Source: Marinomonas ushuaiensis DSM 15871 (GTDB lineage: Bacteria > Pseudomonadota > Gammaproteobacteria > Pseudomonadales > Marinomonadaceae). From it: a DNA stretch of 64,000 nt. The notes under the pieces were generated by a model. It did no database searches. It saw only the letters and a program-made list of their open reading frames with translations, and was not told where the DNA came from. The DNA lies in the NCBI RefSeq assembly GCF_000521805.1, contig NZ_JAMB01000004.1, positions 1 to 64,000 on the forward strand, read 5' to 3'. The position numbers were made by a program, and so were the translations under genes. Below, piece after piece: positions 39,701 to 47,281 of this stretch; within the stretch, counting starts at the first letter, position 1; every line of letters begins with the position of its first letter.

Positions 39701-40669
39701 TGCATGCAACTGGGTCGTCCTCGGGTGGATGTTACTCTGCGCGTGTCTGGCTTTTTCCGTGATGCTTTCGCCAACGTCATGCGACTTTACGATGCGGCGG
39801 TTCAAGCCATTGCCGACTTTGAAGAACCGGGCACAGGCAATACCATTCGAGCCAATGTGCAAGCACGCAAACAAACCTTGCTTGACCAAGGCATGGACGA
39901 AGACTTGGCTAATCGCCAAGCGACCTATCGAGTCTTTGGCAGCAAACCCGGCGCGTACGGAGCAGGTTTACAAGGCTTAATCGACGAACGCTGTTGGGAC
40001 ACCAAAGCCGACTTAGCGGAAGCTTACGTAAATTGGGGCGGTTACGCCTACGATGGTAATACGTACAACAAAGAGCAAGATGGTGTCGAAGCGAAATCCG
40101 CCTTTGTTGAACGCTTGTCTCAACTCGACGCCGTGGTGCAAAACCAAGACAACCGCGAACACGATATTTTAGATTCCGACGATTATTATCAATTCCAAGG
40201 CGGCATGACCAACGCCGTGACAGAGTTTAAAGGCCAAGCGCCCAGCGTCTATCACAACGACCACTCGAACCCGAGCTCGCCGAAGATACGCACGTTACAA
40301 GAAGAATTGAACAGAGTGGTGCGCTCGCGAGTATTGAACCCGAAATGGATCGACGCCATGCAAACACATGGCTACAAAGGCGCGTTTGAAATGACAGCCA
40401 CGGTAGACTATTTGTTTGCCTACGATGCGACGACCGATTTGGTGTCCGATTACCAATACGAAATGGTCACCGACCGTTTGTTACTCGATCCAGACAACCA
40501 AGCCTTTATGCGCGATAATAACCCTCACGCATTAGAAGAAATGGGCGAACGCTTATTAGAAGCGATTCAGCGCGGCATGTGGCAAAATGCCGAACAACAT
40601 CGCCAACAAATACAGTCTTTGTTGCTTGATTTAGATCAGCAACAGGAACAAGAAGATAAACGCCAGTAA
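36758..40669 (+). CDS. cobN: Cobaltochelatase subunit CobN
   Basis: A 1303-residue large subunit of the aerobic ATP-dependent cobaltochelatase, close to CobN of Pseudomonas denitrificans. It inserts cobalt into hydrogenobyrinic acid a,c-diamide. The CobN/Mg-chelatase core is seen in the HVGKHGNLEWLPGKG stretch, in FIPPGPSGAPTRGRLDTLPTGRNF and in VSGFFRDAFANVMRLYDAAV. Partner subunits CobS and CobT (chelatase) are not in the window. It starts 14 bp after cobW and ends 59 bp before cbiX. Confidence 0.96.
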   Translation: MHLLAAKPGGFVDDEGIVDLGQSPANLVILAAADSVLGALGNALDQVVKNVSEDVFPTVRLANWMQLVKPAAYDLYEHKVLEHATVVVVSLLGGEHYWSYGFQQLQVWAKAKPNRTLIVVPGDDTPDPALMAASNTEMENAHRVWRYLRESGQDNSEQLFHFLASQYFRLSTEWREPAPLPSALIYHNGKASSLIEWQSHYEAALLTHPVVLVVFYRSHLQSGNTTMFDDLLSIIEEEGMLPLAIAVSSLKDQVSVELVETLAEQTQAKVILNTTGFAANRVGSPDLASEPTDFQSAFNLSIPVLQLILSGSTQDDWENQTQGLRSRDVAMQIVLPEMDGRIITRAVSFKALSHYNDAAQIDLIRYELHPERARFVAQLANRYANLANKPNAEKRIAFVLANYPTKDGRIGNGVGLDTPASTINLLKALEGAGYPIANVPDHGNALIEELLGAVTNNPNTLHERGCWQSLALEDYLHYFYQLPLESQNAVWDRWGPPEDDHKCREQNGERRIMLAGIRLGETFVGIQPARGFNLDLLANYHDPDLIPPHSYLAFYFWLRHVYKVDAFVHVGKHGNLEWLPGKGTALSDQCWPDIALGPMPNFYPFIVNDPGEGAQAKRRTQATIIDHLMPPMTRAETYGEMAELENLVDEYYQAMGMDIRRETWLREQILEKVQSSHLLEELSGIETTGDKNSDDDSVLEGLDTYLCEIKESQIRHGLHRLGELPEDDKLADTLVALLRLPRGNETTSQGILHALVKDFELKDVELDGSALKSENDFDPMQSLRTPWLAKKPDELLAISDEAWRTHADTKERLELFAKQLVLSYLIQNNSTVDLMGPYPQTAILLSHSKKTLMRALEQSAQDEIQALLMGLEGGFIPPGPSGAPTRGRLDTLPTGRNFFSVDNRAIPSPAAWAIGQQSAEALVQRHLQEHGDYPKDLGLSVWGTATMRTGGDDIAQAFSLMGVRPIWAAGSNRVTDFEILSCMQLGRPRVDVTLRVSGFFRDAFANVMRLYDAAVQAIADFEEPGTGNTIRANVQARKQTLLDQGMDEDLANRQATYRVFGSKPGAYGAGLQGLIDERCWDTKADLAEAYVNWGGYAYDGNTYNKEQDGVEAKSAFVERLSQLDAVVQNQDNREHDILDSDDYYQFQGGMTNAVTEFKGQAPSVYHNDHSNPSSPKIRTLQEELNRVVRSRVLNPKWIDAMQTHGYKGAFEMTATVDYLFAYDATTDLVSDYQYEMVTDRLLLDPDNQAFMRDNNPHALEEMGERLLEAIQRGMWQNAEQHRQQIQSLLLDLDQQQEQEDKRQ

Positions 40670-40728
40670 CCTTGGGCAGAGCGTTACTGGTACCCTTACA
40701 AGCGTTAGAGTCAACAAAGAGAGAGGCA

Positions 40729-41967
40729 ATGAGCAAGATAATGAGCAATACAGAATCAGTGAAAAAACAGGGCATCATGATTTGTGGCCACGGCAGTCGT
40801 GATAAAGACGCAGAACGTGAATTCGGCTTGGTCGCAAAAGGTCTAAGAGAGCGCTTTCCTCACTTACCTGTTGAATACGGTTTTCTAGAATTTTCCGCAC
40901 CTAACATTCACATGGGATTGAACAGCTTATTGTCCCAAGGTGTAGAAGAAATTTACGCCGTACCGGGAATGTTATTCGCTGCAACCCATGCGAAAAATGA
41001 CATTCCTTCTGTATTGACCACGTACGAAGAAAAAAACGAAGGCTTGCACATCACCTATGGTCGTGAACTTGGCTTACAAGACGACATGATCGAAGCCTTC
41101 CAAGCGCGCATTTATGAATCCCTTGGACTTGATCCACAAAACCCACCAGAAAACCTATACGACACATTATTGGTGGTTGTTGGTCGTGGCACATCAGACA
41201 CAGGCGCCAACGCCGAAGCCGCTAAACTGACGCGAATCGTCAATGAAAACATGGGCTTTGGTTGGGCAGACACGGTTTACTCTGGCGTCACTTATCCATC
41301 GGTTGGTGTTGGCTTAGAAAACCTAATGAAGCTTGGCTACAAACGCATCGTCGTCGCGCCTTACTTCTTATTCACAGGGCGATTAATCAAACGCATCCAA
41401 GGCTACGTAGACAAAGTGGCTCAAGCCAACCCAGCGATTGAATTTATCCAAACGCCTTACCTCAGCGACCACCCAAGAGTCATCGACGCCTTCCAAAACC
41501 GCGTCGAAGAAATCATGAAATCAGAACTACCAACAGGCGAAGAAAGCCTAATGAACTCCTTCAAACGCCGCCTAGCCGCAGGCGAAGTAGACATTCATCA
41601 TCACCATGCTGAATTCGTTGATCCACAAGACGACACACAAGGCTTATCCGACTTCGACGTGAAACACGCCACCTTCGCAGCAACGGACAACAAACCATCG
41701 TCTGTACTGACACCACAAGCGCATTCACATTCTCACGGACATGATCATAGCCATGACCATTCGCACGGTCACAGTCATTCTCATGACCACAGCCACGGAC
41801 ATTCCCACGGCATCTACAAACACATCGGCCACCCAATGGGACCAAGAACCATGATAGGAGAAGGCATCTGCTGCTGCTTCATGGGACAATTCACCGATGA
41901 AATCCTAGAAGAAGAAAAAGACAAAATAGACGGCGACTGCACGAAAACGGCCTTTGCCCACAAGTAG
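40729..41967 (+). CDS. cbiX: CbiX-type cobaltochelatase with His-rich tract
   Basis: A 412-residue protein with two CbiX/sirohydrochlorin-chelatase domains. Domain 1 (about 12-130) keeps the metal-site histidines in CGHGSRDKD and FAATHAKND; domain 2 (about 150-270) has GRGTSD and lacks the second histidine. A His/Ser/Gly/Asp tract (near 335-365) and a Cys-rich ICCCF follow. Long CbiX forms with a His tract are known. The usual role is cobalt insertion into sirohydrochlorin, the early (anaerobic) route, which is odd next to cobN. I choose the ATG at 40729; a TTG at 40672 is possible. Confidence 0.85.
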   Translation: MSKIMSNTESVKKQGIMICGHGSRDKDAEREFGLVAKGLRERFPHLPVEYGFLEFSAPNIHMGLNSLLSQGVEEIYAVPGMLFAATHAKNDIPSVLTTYEEKNEGLHITYGRELGLQDDMIEAFQARIYESLGLDPQNPPENLYDTLLVVVGRGTSDTGANAEAAKLTRIVNENMGFGWADTVYSGVTYPSVGVGLENLMKLGYKRIVVAPYFLFTGRLIKRIQGYVDKVAQANPAIEFIQTPYLSDHPRVIDAFQNRVEEIMKSELPTGEESLMNSFKRRLAAGEVDIHHHHAEFVDPQDDTQGLSDFDVKHATFAATDNKPSSVLTPQAHSHSHGHDHSHDHSHGHSHSHDHSHGHSHGIYKHIGHPMGPRTMIGEGICCCFMGQFTDEILEEEKDKIDGDCTKTAFAHK

Positions 41968-41990
41968 ACTTTTGTGACATAAAAACTAAA

Positions 41991-42019
41991 ATGCCTAGCA
42001 GCTTGCTGGGCATTTTTTT
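41991..42019 (+). terminator. Intrinsic terminator of the cob cluster
   Basis: ATGCCTAGCA (41991-42000) pairs with TGCTGGGCAT (42004-42013) with one T-G pair and a GCT loop, followed by seven T. Confidence 0.85.
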
Positions 42020-42037
42020 GTCTTCAAATTGTAGGCC

Positions 42038-42155
42038 GTGATTTATCGCGACAAGGGTTGTCACTAGTTCCTTCCCCTTTGTCTTGGAAGGGGAAGACGG
42101 AAGATGGGGTTATATCTGGCTCTTGTAGGGGCGATTAGCGAAGCGTAATCTACCA
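42038..42155. repeat. Composite BIME-like repeat
   Basis: Three units: GTGATTTATCGCGAC (42038-42052), a hairpin CTTCCCCTT-loop-AAGGGGAAG (42071-42096), and GTAGGGGCGATTAGCGAAGCGTAATCTACC (split: GTAG 42125-42128, GATT 42133-42136, AATC 42147-42150, CTAC 42150-42153), which carries the GAAGCGTRATC core. The first unit and the core recur, in the opposite order, at 1433-1497. Function unknown; the space 41968-42316 has no gene. Confidence 0.6.
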
Positions 42156-42316
42156 TTTGAAACCCTGATAAGAGTGTTTCTTTATCGCTTTGCAATTGTT
42201 TCCTCTTGGACTGTTTTTATAGGCATATAATGTATATAAAATTAACTTCTTGTATCCTGTAGTGATGGTTCAAGAGGTCATTGAAAGGTCAAAAATCAAA
42301 AAATGAAAGAGGAAGA

Positions 42317-43135
42317 ATGCTTAATTATCTAAAGTGCGCCTTTACGTTGTGTTGTATCTTTGTGTGTTTACCGCTTAGTGCGAAGTTGATCACGATTACT
42401 GAAAAGCAATATCAGAGCGGTGGTTATCTTGTTGTTCAAGCGGCGCCTTATTCAATGGTTGAGTTCCTCGATACTTCTTATACGTTAGATGCAAAAGGTT
42501 ATCTTTCCATTGGTTTGAGCCGAGAAGTCTCAGGAAACAAGCGTATTTCCATTACTTCGCCTTCTGGTGAGGTTGAACGCAAGACACTTCGTATTACACC
42601 ACGAAAATATAAGGTGCAAAGAGTCAACGGTGTTCCTACTTCTCGTGTGACGCCACCTGCAGAGGTGGTAAAACGTATTCAGGCAGAAGCGAAAAAAGTA
42701 CGAGATGTGCGCGCTAAGATTGGTGATTATGATTATTGGCGAACCGATGTGTTTCAGTGGCCAGTACAAGGTCGGATTACTGGTGTGTATGGCAGTGAGC
42801 GCTTTTATAATGGCAAAGCGGGCAGTCCACATTGGGGAATTGATATCGCTGCACCGAAAGGCGAGTCTGTTTATGCGCCAGCAGGCGGCAAGATTGTATT
42901 GGCGGAAGAGGATTTATATTACAGCGGCGGAACCATTATTTTAGATCATGGTGCTGGGGTCTTTAGTACTTTTTTGCACTTATCTAGTGTTGATGTAAAA
43001 GTGGGGCAGTTCGTAAAGAAAGGCGAGCATATTGCAGCTGTTGGCTCTACTGGTCGATCTACCGGTCCTCATCTTGATTGGCGAATGAATATTCGTGATG
43101 TCCGAGTAGACGCGGCTTTGTGGATCAAAGAGTAA
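42317..43135 (+). CDS. M23 family metallopeptidase
   Basis: A 272-residue exported peptidase with a signal peptide ending near residue 22 (PLSA|KL). An N-terminal domain (about 25-105) precedes the M23/LytM domain (about 145-272). Zinc and catalytic residues seen are H172 and D176 (SPHWGIDIA), H221 (FLHLSS) and H252 in TGPHLDW. The usual HxH is here HLD, so the second ligand is replaced by D254. It likely cuts or binds peptidoglycan cross-links. ATG at 42317 with AGAGGAAG upstream. Confidence 0.9.
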   Translation: MLNYLKCAFTLCCIFVCLPLSAKLITITEKQYQSGGYLVVQAAPYSMVEFLDTSYTLDAKGYLSIGLSREVSGNKRISITSPSGEVERKTLRITPRKYKVQRVNGVPTSRVTPPAEVVKRIQAEAKKVRDVRAKIGDYDYWRTDVFQWPVQGRITGVYGSERFYNGKAGSPHWGIDIAAPKGESVYAPAGGKIVLAEEDLYYSGGTIILDHGAGVFSTFLHLSSVDVKVGQFVKKGEHIAAVGSTGRSTGPHLDWRMNIRDVRVDAALWIKE

Positions 43136-43177
43136 TTTCTAAGGATTAGAATGGATTATTAGTAAATCGAAAAAATC

Positions 43178-43211
43178 GGGGCAGAGTTAAATTCAAATCA
43201 ACTCTGTTCCC
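43178..43211 (-). repeat. Palindrome GGGG-CAGAGTT/AACTCTG-CCC
   Basis: CAGAGTT (43182-43188) and AACTCTG (43200-43206) form a 7-bp stem extended by GGGG and CCC. On the minus strand it is followed by GATTTTTTC, so it may be the terminator of the lost toxin gene, and it resembles REP-type palindromes that carry GGGGTCAGAGTTAAATTC-like sequence. It stands next to the toxin remnant. Confidence 0.5.
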
Positions 43212-43220
43212 AAACCTCAC

Positions 43221-43277
43221 CTAAAACAAATCACTATGTGATCCAACCCTAGTAAGCTGCAATACATTCTTAAAAAT
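43221..43277 (-). pseudogene. C-terminal remnant of a RelE/YafQ-type toxin
   Basis: A minus-strand frame encodes IFKNVLQLTRVGSHSDLF before a TAG. The RVGSHSDLF ending is the typical C-terminus of RelE/YafQ-type ribonuclease toxins. The frame is closed by a TGA immediately upstream, and no rest of the toxin or antitoxin is recognised. Only the last 18 residues survive, so it is a decayed module. Confidence 0.6.
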
Positions 43278-43405
43278 TCACAATAAAAGATGAATTCTTT
43301 TTAAATCATGACTTGGCTTATTTTTAATAAGATCTTATTTGATATGATGTTGTTGCAAGTAAGCTAGTTACATACTATTAATTGCTGTCGATTAGGAGAC
43401 GCAAT

Positions 43406-45607
43406 TTGACCACGAATCCTTTTAAGCTTTCTCCAAAAGCATTGCGTAAAGTCGGTGGGATAAGCCAGTTATCTTATGGTATTCGAGTGTTTATCGCTTT
43501 GTGTGGTGCAATGGCATTGAGCTGGAGTATTGATCATATCGATTGGATTATTCCTCTTTTCTTGGGGGTTATTGCCAGTGCGTTAGCGGAAACGGAAGAT
43601 GGGTGGAAAGGGCGGGTTCGCACCTTATTGATTACCTTGGTTCTGTTTATGATGACGGCTTTCGGTGTACAAGCTTTGATGCCGTATCCGTGGGCGTTTG
43701 GTAGCTGTCTTGCGGTTATGGCTTTTTCATTGACGATGGGTGGCGCTCTGGGTCGTCGTTATGCGGTGATTGCTCAGGCGACGCTCATTTTGTCTGTGTA
43801 CACCATGATTGGCCTCAACCAATCAACTCATGAAATGCCAATCTGGTATGAGCCTGTTCTACTGACCTCTGGTGCGTTGTGGTACGGGATTTTGTCAGTG
43901 ATTTGGGCGGCCTTTTTTGTTCATGTGACGTTACGTCAAGCATTGGCTTCTCTGTATATTGAAATTGGTTTGTACTTAAAACTTAAGTCTAAGTTTTTTC
44001 CACCGCCTTCTACTGCGGCCGTCGATACTTTACGTCTAGAATTGGCGCAGCAACATGGCCAAGTGGTAGTGGCGTTGAATAAAGTGCGCGAGATTTTAGT
44101 GAGCCGTATTGGTAGCAGTCCAGGTAATCCACGATTAGGCCGTTATATTCGTTTCTATTTTATCGCGCAAAGTATTCATGAGCGGGCGAGTTCTTCCCAC
44201 TATAATTATTCCGATTTAGCAGACACTTTTTTTCACAGCGACATCTTGTTCCGCTTGCAGCGCCAGCTTTCAGAATCGGGCACAAGTTGTCGAAAAATAG
44301 GAGAAGCGATTCGGGGTGAACATTCGATTGATTTGCGCGACAGTGAAGAAGCGGTTGCCGGTGTTTTAAAGTCGATGGCGCATTTGGAAAGCGAAGCGCA
44401 ACCCGTTCAGTGGCGCTTGTTCCGTTCTTTAAAACAGCTGACAGACAATGTACTTGAACTGCAAAAAGAGTTGGATAAGACACCCCAGCTAGAGGATGAA
44501 TCTGTGACGGATGCTTCTCTTCAAATCCCTCAACCTAGAGTAACGTTACGTTCTATTTGGGGACAAATAACGGATCAGTTAACGTCTAAATCTCAAGTGT
44601 TTCGTCATGCCGTTCGTATGTCTATTGCACTGACATGCGGCTATGTCATCATCCAAAATATGAATATTAGTGTGGGTTATTGGGTGTTGTTAACGACTTT
44701 GTTCGTTTGTTTACCGACGTTTGGTTCCACTCGAAAACGACTTTATGAAAGGATTGCGGGAACCATAGTGGGTTTGGTTGCGGCTTGGTCTTTGATTACG
44801 TTATTCCCGATGGAGTCGGTTCAGCTTGTGTTGGCGGTCGTTGCTGGCGTGGTGTTTTTTATTACTCGTACCCATCGTTATGTGTTGGCGACGGCGGCGA
44901 TTACGCTCATGGTTGTTTGTTGCTTTAATCAGGTATCGGATGGCTATAATGTGATTTTTCCGAGGCTCATTGATACCTTAATCGGCAGTACGATTTCTTG
45001 GCTGGCGGTGTTCTTTATTTTACCGGATTGGGCGTATCGACAATTGCCAATGACCTTTGCTGAAGGAATGCGACGCAGTGCGGAATATTTACGAGAGCTA
45101 ATGCGCTTTTATCAAGAAGAAAACGTAGATGAACAGGTTTACCGGCATACTCGCCGTCGTGCTTACAATGCGGATGCTTTGTTAACGTCTACCTTGGTGA
45201 ATATGCAACAAGAGCCGGGGCATTATCGAACAGACACGGAACTGTGGCAACGCTTGGTGATTCGTAGTCATACTTTGTTTAACTATATTGCGGCCTTTAG
45301 TGCGCATCGCGGCATGTTGATAGAGCAATCCAGTAATCAAGTACTGGCGGAGGCGAGTGATTATATTGTTGAGAGTTTACTTGAAGTGGCTGAGAGTCTT
45401 GAGCAACGGCATTCTGTGGCATTTAGCCTAGCGGAGTTTGAATTGTGGCAGAAAACACTGGAAGACTGTGCATCAGATGAAGACGAACGACGTTATTTTT
45501 TACAGTCTCAATTACAGTCTTTATTTGGGCAATTAAAAGAGATTCGACGCTTAACACATGAACTGCAAGTGCAGGTTCATGGCGATAAAGTAAAAGCATT
45601 AAACTAA
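43406..45607 (+). CDS. YccS-family (FUSC) inner membrane protein
   Basis: A 733-residue protein with two clusters of membrane helices (about 25-170 and 410-560) and a long cytoplasmic region between and after. It begins NPFKLSPKALRKVGG and includes YGIRVFIALCGAMALSW and a second FUSC domain (RHAVRMSIALTCGYVII). This is the YccS/YhfK type of the aromatic-acid exporter-like superfamily; substrate unknown. I choose the TTG at 43406, with AGGAG at 43394-43398; an upstream TTG (43382) lacks one. Confidence 0.88.
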   Translation: MTTNPFKLSPKALRKVGGISQLSYGIRVFIALCGAMALSWSIDHIDWIIPLFLGVIASALAETEDGWKGRVRTLLITLVLFMMTAFGVQALMPYPWAFGSCLAVMAFSLTMGGALGRRYAVIAQATLILSVYTMIGLNQSTHEMPIWYEPVLLTSGALWYGILSVIWAAFFVHVTLRQALASLYIEIGLYLKLKSKFFPPPSTAAVDTLRLELAQQHGQVVVALNKVREILVSRIGSSPGNPRLGRYIRFYFIAQSIHERASSSHYNYSDLADTFFHSDILFRLQRQLSESGTSCRKIGEAIRGEHSIDLRDSEEAVAGVLKSMAHLESEAQPVQWRLFRSLKQLTDNVLELQKELDKTPQLEDESVTDASLQIPQPRVTLRSIWGQITDQLTSKSQVFRHAVRMSIALTCGYVIIQNMNISVGYWVLLTTLFVCLPTFGSTRKRLYERIAGTIVGLVAAWSLITLFPMESVQLVLAVVAGVVFFITRTHRYVLATAAITLMVVCCFNQVSDGYNVIFPRLIDTLIGSTISWLAVFFILPDWAYRQLPMTFAEGMRRSAEYLRELMRFYQEENVDEQVYRHTRRRAYNADALLTSTLVNMQQEPGHYRTDTELWQRLVIRSHTLFNYIAAFSAHRGMLIEQSSNQVLAEASDYIVESLLEVAESLEQRHSVAFSLAEFELWQKTLEDCASDEDERRYFLQSQLQSLFGQLKEIRRLTHELQVQVHGDKVKALN

Positions 45608-45659
45608 TTGGGAACGGTGTTTGGCTTAATCTTTTTTTTGAAAAAGAGTGAGCTCCTAG

Positions 45660-46922
45660 CTATAGGAAAAAACCATTTACCAACGAACAGAGTAACCACA
45701 TAACAATAGCGTATGGCGCGCTGTTGGTGACTATGTCTTTGGTTGGTATTTGGTACCGACTTGTCATGAGTAAGCCTAAACCGGTTAAACCGCTGCTGCC
45801 TGCTGAAATGGCCCAAGCACTTAAAAATAAGAACCCCAGCTGAGTTGGGTCTGGATTTAAAGGCAGAAGCATTGGGCTGGCGATGGCAATACTGACAACA
45901 GGATGTACGCCAACAAGACCGATGATAATCATGCCAGCTAAAGTCAATGCAAATAACACTGGGCTGAAGGTGAAGTTATCTAAGTTGAAAAACTCTGGGT
46001 AACTCAGAATAATGGCACTGATACCATTTGAAAAAATCCCTGCGGCCAAAAATAAAGCAAACTGGCTGCCGATTTGTGGCAGTTTCTTATTTACAAAGTG
46101 CGTTAAGGTTTGTCGTCTTGAGGGTGTGCGCATCAGTGCAATAGACGCACTAGGCGCTAAGAGACAAATCAGCACCAGTATGCTGACATCCGGCCAAATA
46201 AAATGCAGCAATATAATTGCCAGCGCCATAAAAAGAGGAATAAATAGGCTTTCTCGTCTAATCGGGTAACCGAGAAAATCGCCTTTTGTGCGTTGGTAGG
46301 CTTCTACGCTGGAAAATACAATCGCGACGAAAGCCATCGCTATTCCTGGAATAAGTGTTTTCTGCCATTCCATGCCGGGAGCGTAAATTAAGGCTATGCC
46401 TGTCGCTACAAAGAAAGGTGACCACCACGCCGCTGCCGCAAAATTACGCGTTAAAATAAATTGCTGTATTGGGGTGAGTTTAAGAGCGCCTTTCATGCGA
46501 TCTGCAAATACCATGATAACTGATAAATTAATCACAGCACCTAACAGATTAACACCGATAGCGGTGTTAAATATGGCACTTAAGCCTTTGGGTAGTGGTC
46601 TACTTTCATCTTTTGAACTGGTAAGATCCAAAAAAGACACGGCGACGAACATTGCCAGCATAGGCAAATTGACAGCAAAGACTTGTTGCCAAGACATCCA
46701 CACGCCTTGAGTCGCTGCAAATAATAGTGCGGCGACGCCAATTCCCATTAGCCATGACACTTGGCGCTTCGCACTCGGTGCTAATGTATGCCACATGGCC
46801 GTATTTGCGAACCAAGCGAGTAAAGTCGGTATCAGTACAGAGGTGAATTGAGTGACTGAAAATAAGTAAAAAATCAATGTGCCGAGTACAAACCAACCAG
46901 TGTATTTCTTTAAAATGTCCAC
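45660..46922 (-). CDS. Putative multi-pass permease, unknown substrate
   Basis: A 420-residue protein with about ten to eleven transmembrane segments and a GTG start at 46922. The segments and the glycine/serine-rich stretch AISAGSSGLTGLGLLMTSRYQ near residue 380, plus GVHPVVSIAIASPML before it, resemble the ion-transporter (IT) superfamily, but I cannot assign a family. Its downstream end faces the yccS gene and overlaps only non-coding DNA. No regulator is beside it. Confidence 0.65.
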   Translation of the reverse strand: MDILKKYTGWFVLGTLIFYLFSVTQFTSVLIPTLLAWFANTAMWHTLAPSAKRQVSWLMGIGVAALLFAATQGVWMSWQQVFAVNLPMLAMFVAVSFLDLTSSKDESRPLPKGLSAIFNTAIGVNLLGAVINLSVIMVFADRMKGALKLTPIQQFILTRNFAAAAWWSPFFVATGIALIYAPGMEWQKTLIPGIAMAFVAIVFSSVEAYQRTKGDFLGYPIRRESLFIPLFMALAIILLHFIWPDVSILVLICLLAPSASIALMRTPSRRQTLTHFVNKKLPQIGSQFALFLAAGIFSNGISAIILSYPEFFNLDNFTFSPVLFALTLAGMIIIGLVGVHPVVSIAIASPMLLPLNPDPTQLGFLFLSAWAISAGSSGLTGLGLLMTSRYQIPTKDIVTNSAPYAIVMWLLCSLVNGFFL

Positions 46923-47218
46923 TACTTGAAAAAAATCCTTGTTTGAGGTCTGCTAATAAAAGCGAAAGCGATTCAGCTTTTATGTTTTAGATTCGCATAA
47001 TAAGTGCAATTTCTATTGTTTATGTAAACGTTATGTCGATGAGGCTTTGAGCTAAGAATATTTTAATTTAGTCATCGTTTGGGTCTTTGGTAAAGGCTAG
47101 GCCTAGGCATCAGGTAGTTCTAGATGAAGGTTGTAAATGTTTATTGGATAGTAACTCTTTGACTATCATAGTCAGAGAAATAAGAAATGAAAACCTTCGT
47201 TTGGCTCTTAATAAAAAT
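46923..47218. other. Intergenic space with no recognised gene
   Basis: Between the permease start and the opgH terminator. An 8-bp inverted repeat ATAAAAGC (46956-46963) and GCTTTTAT (46976-46983) is present without a T-run. Otherwise nothing is recognised. Confidence 0.4.
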
Positions 47219-47256
47219 AACCCCATGATTTGATAAAATGATGGGGTTATTTTTTA
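47219..47256. terminator. Bidirectional terminator after opgH
   Basis: AACCCCAT (47219-47226) and ATGGGGTT (47241-47248) form a stem that extends inward; T-runs follow on both strands (TTATTTTTTATAG on the plus strand). Confidence 0.8.
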
Positions 47257-47281
47257 TAGTTTAAAACTGAGCGTTAGTGTT

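Noticed and set aside
41728..41814. Tandem-like repeats resembling a CRISPR or microsatellite
   Set aside because: They are in frame with cbiX and encode a His-rich protein tract; no spacers or palindromic repeats.
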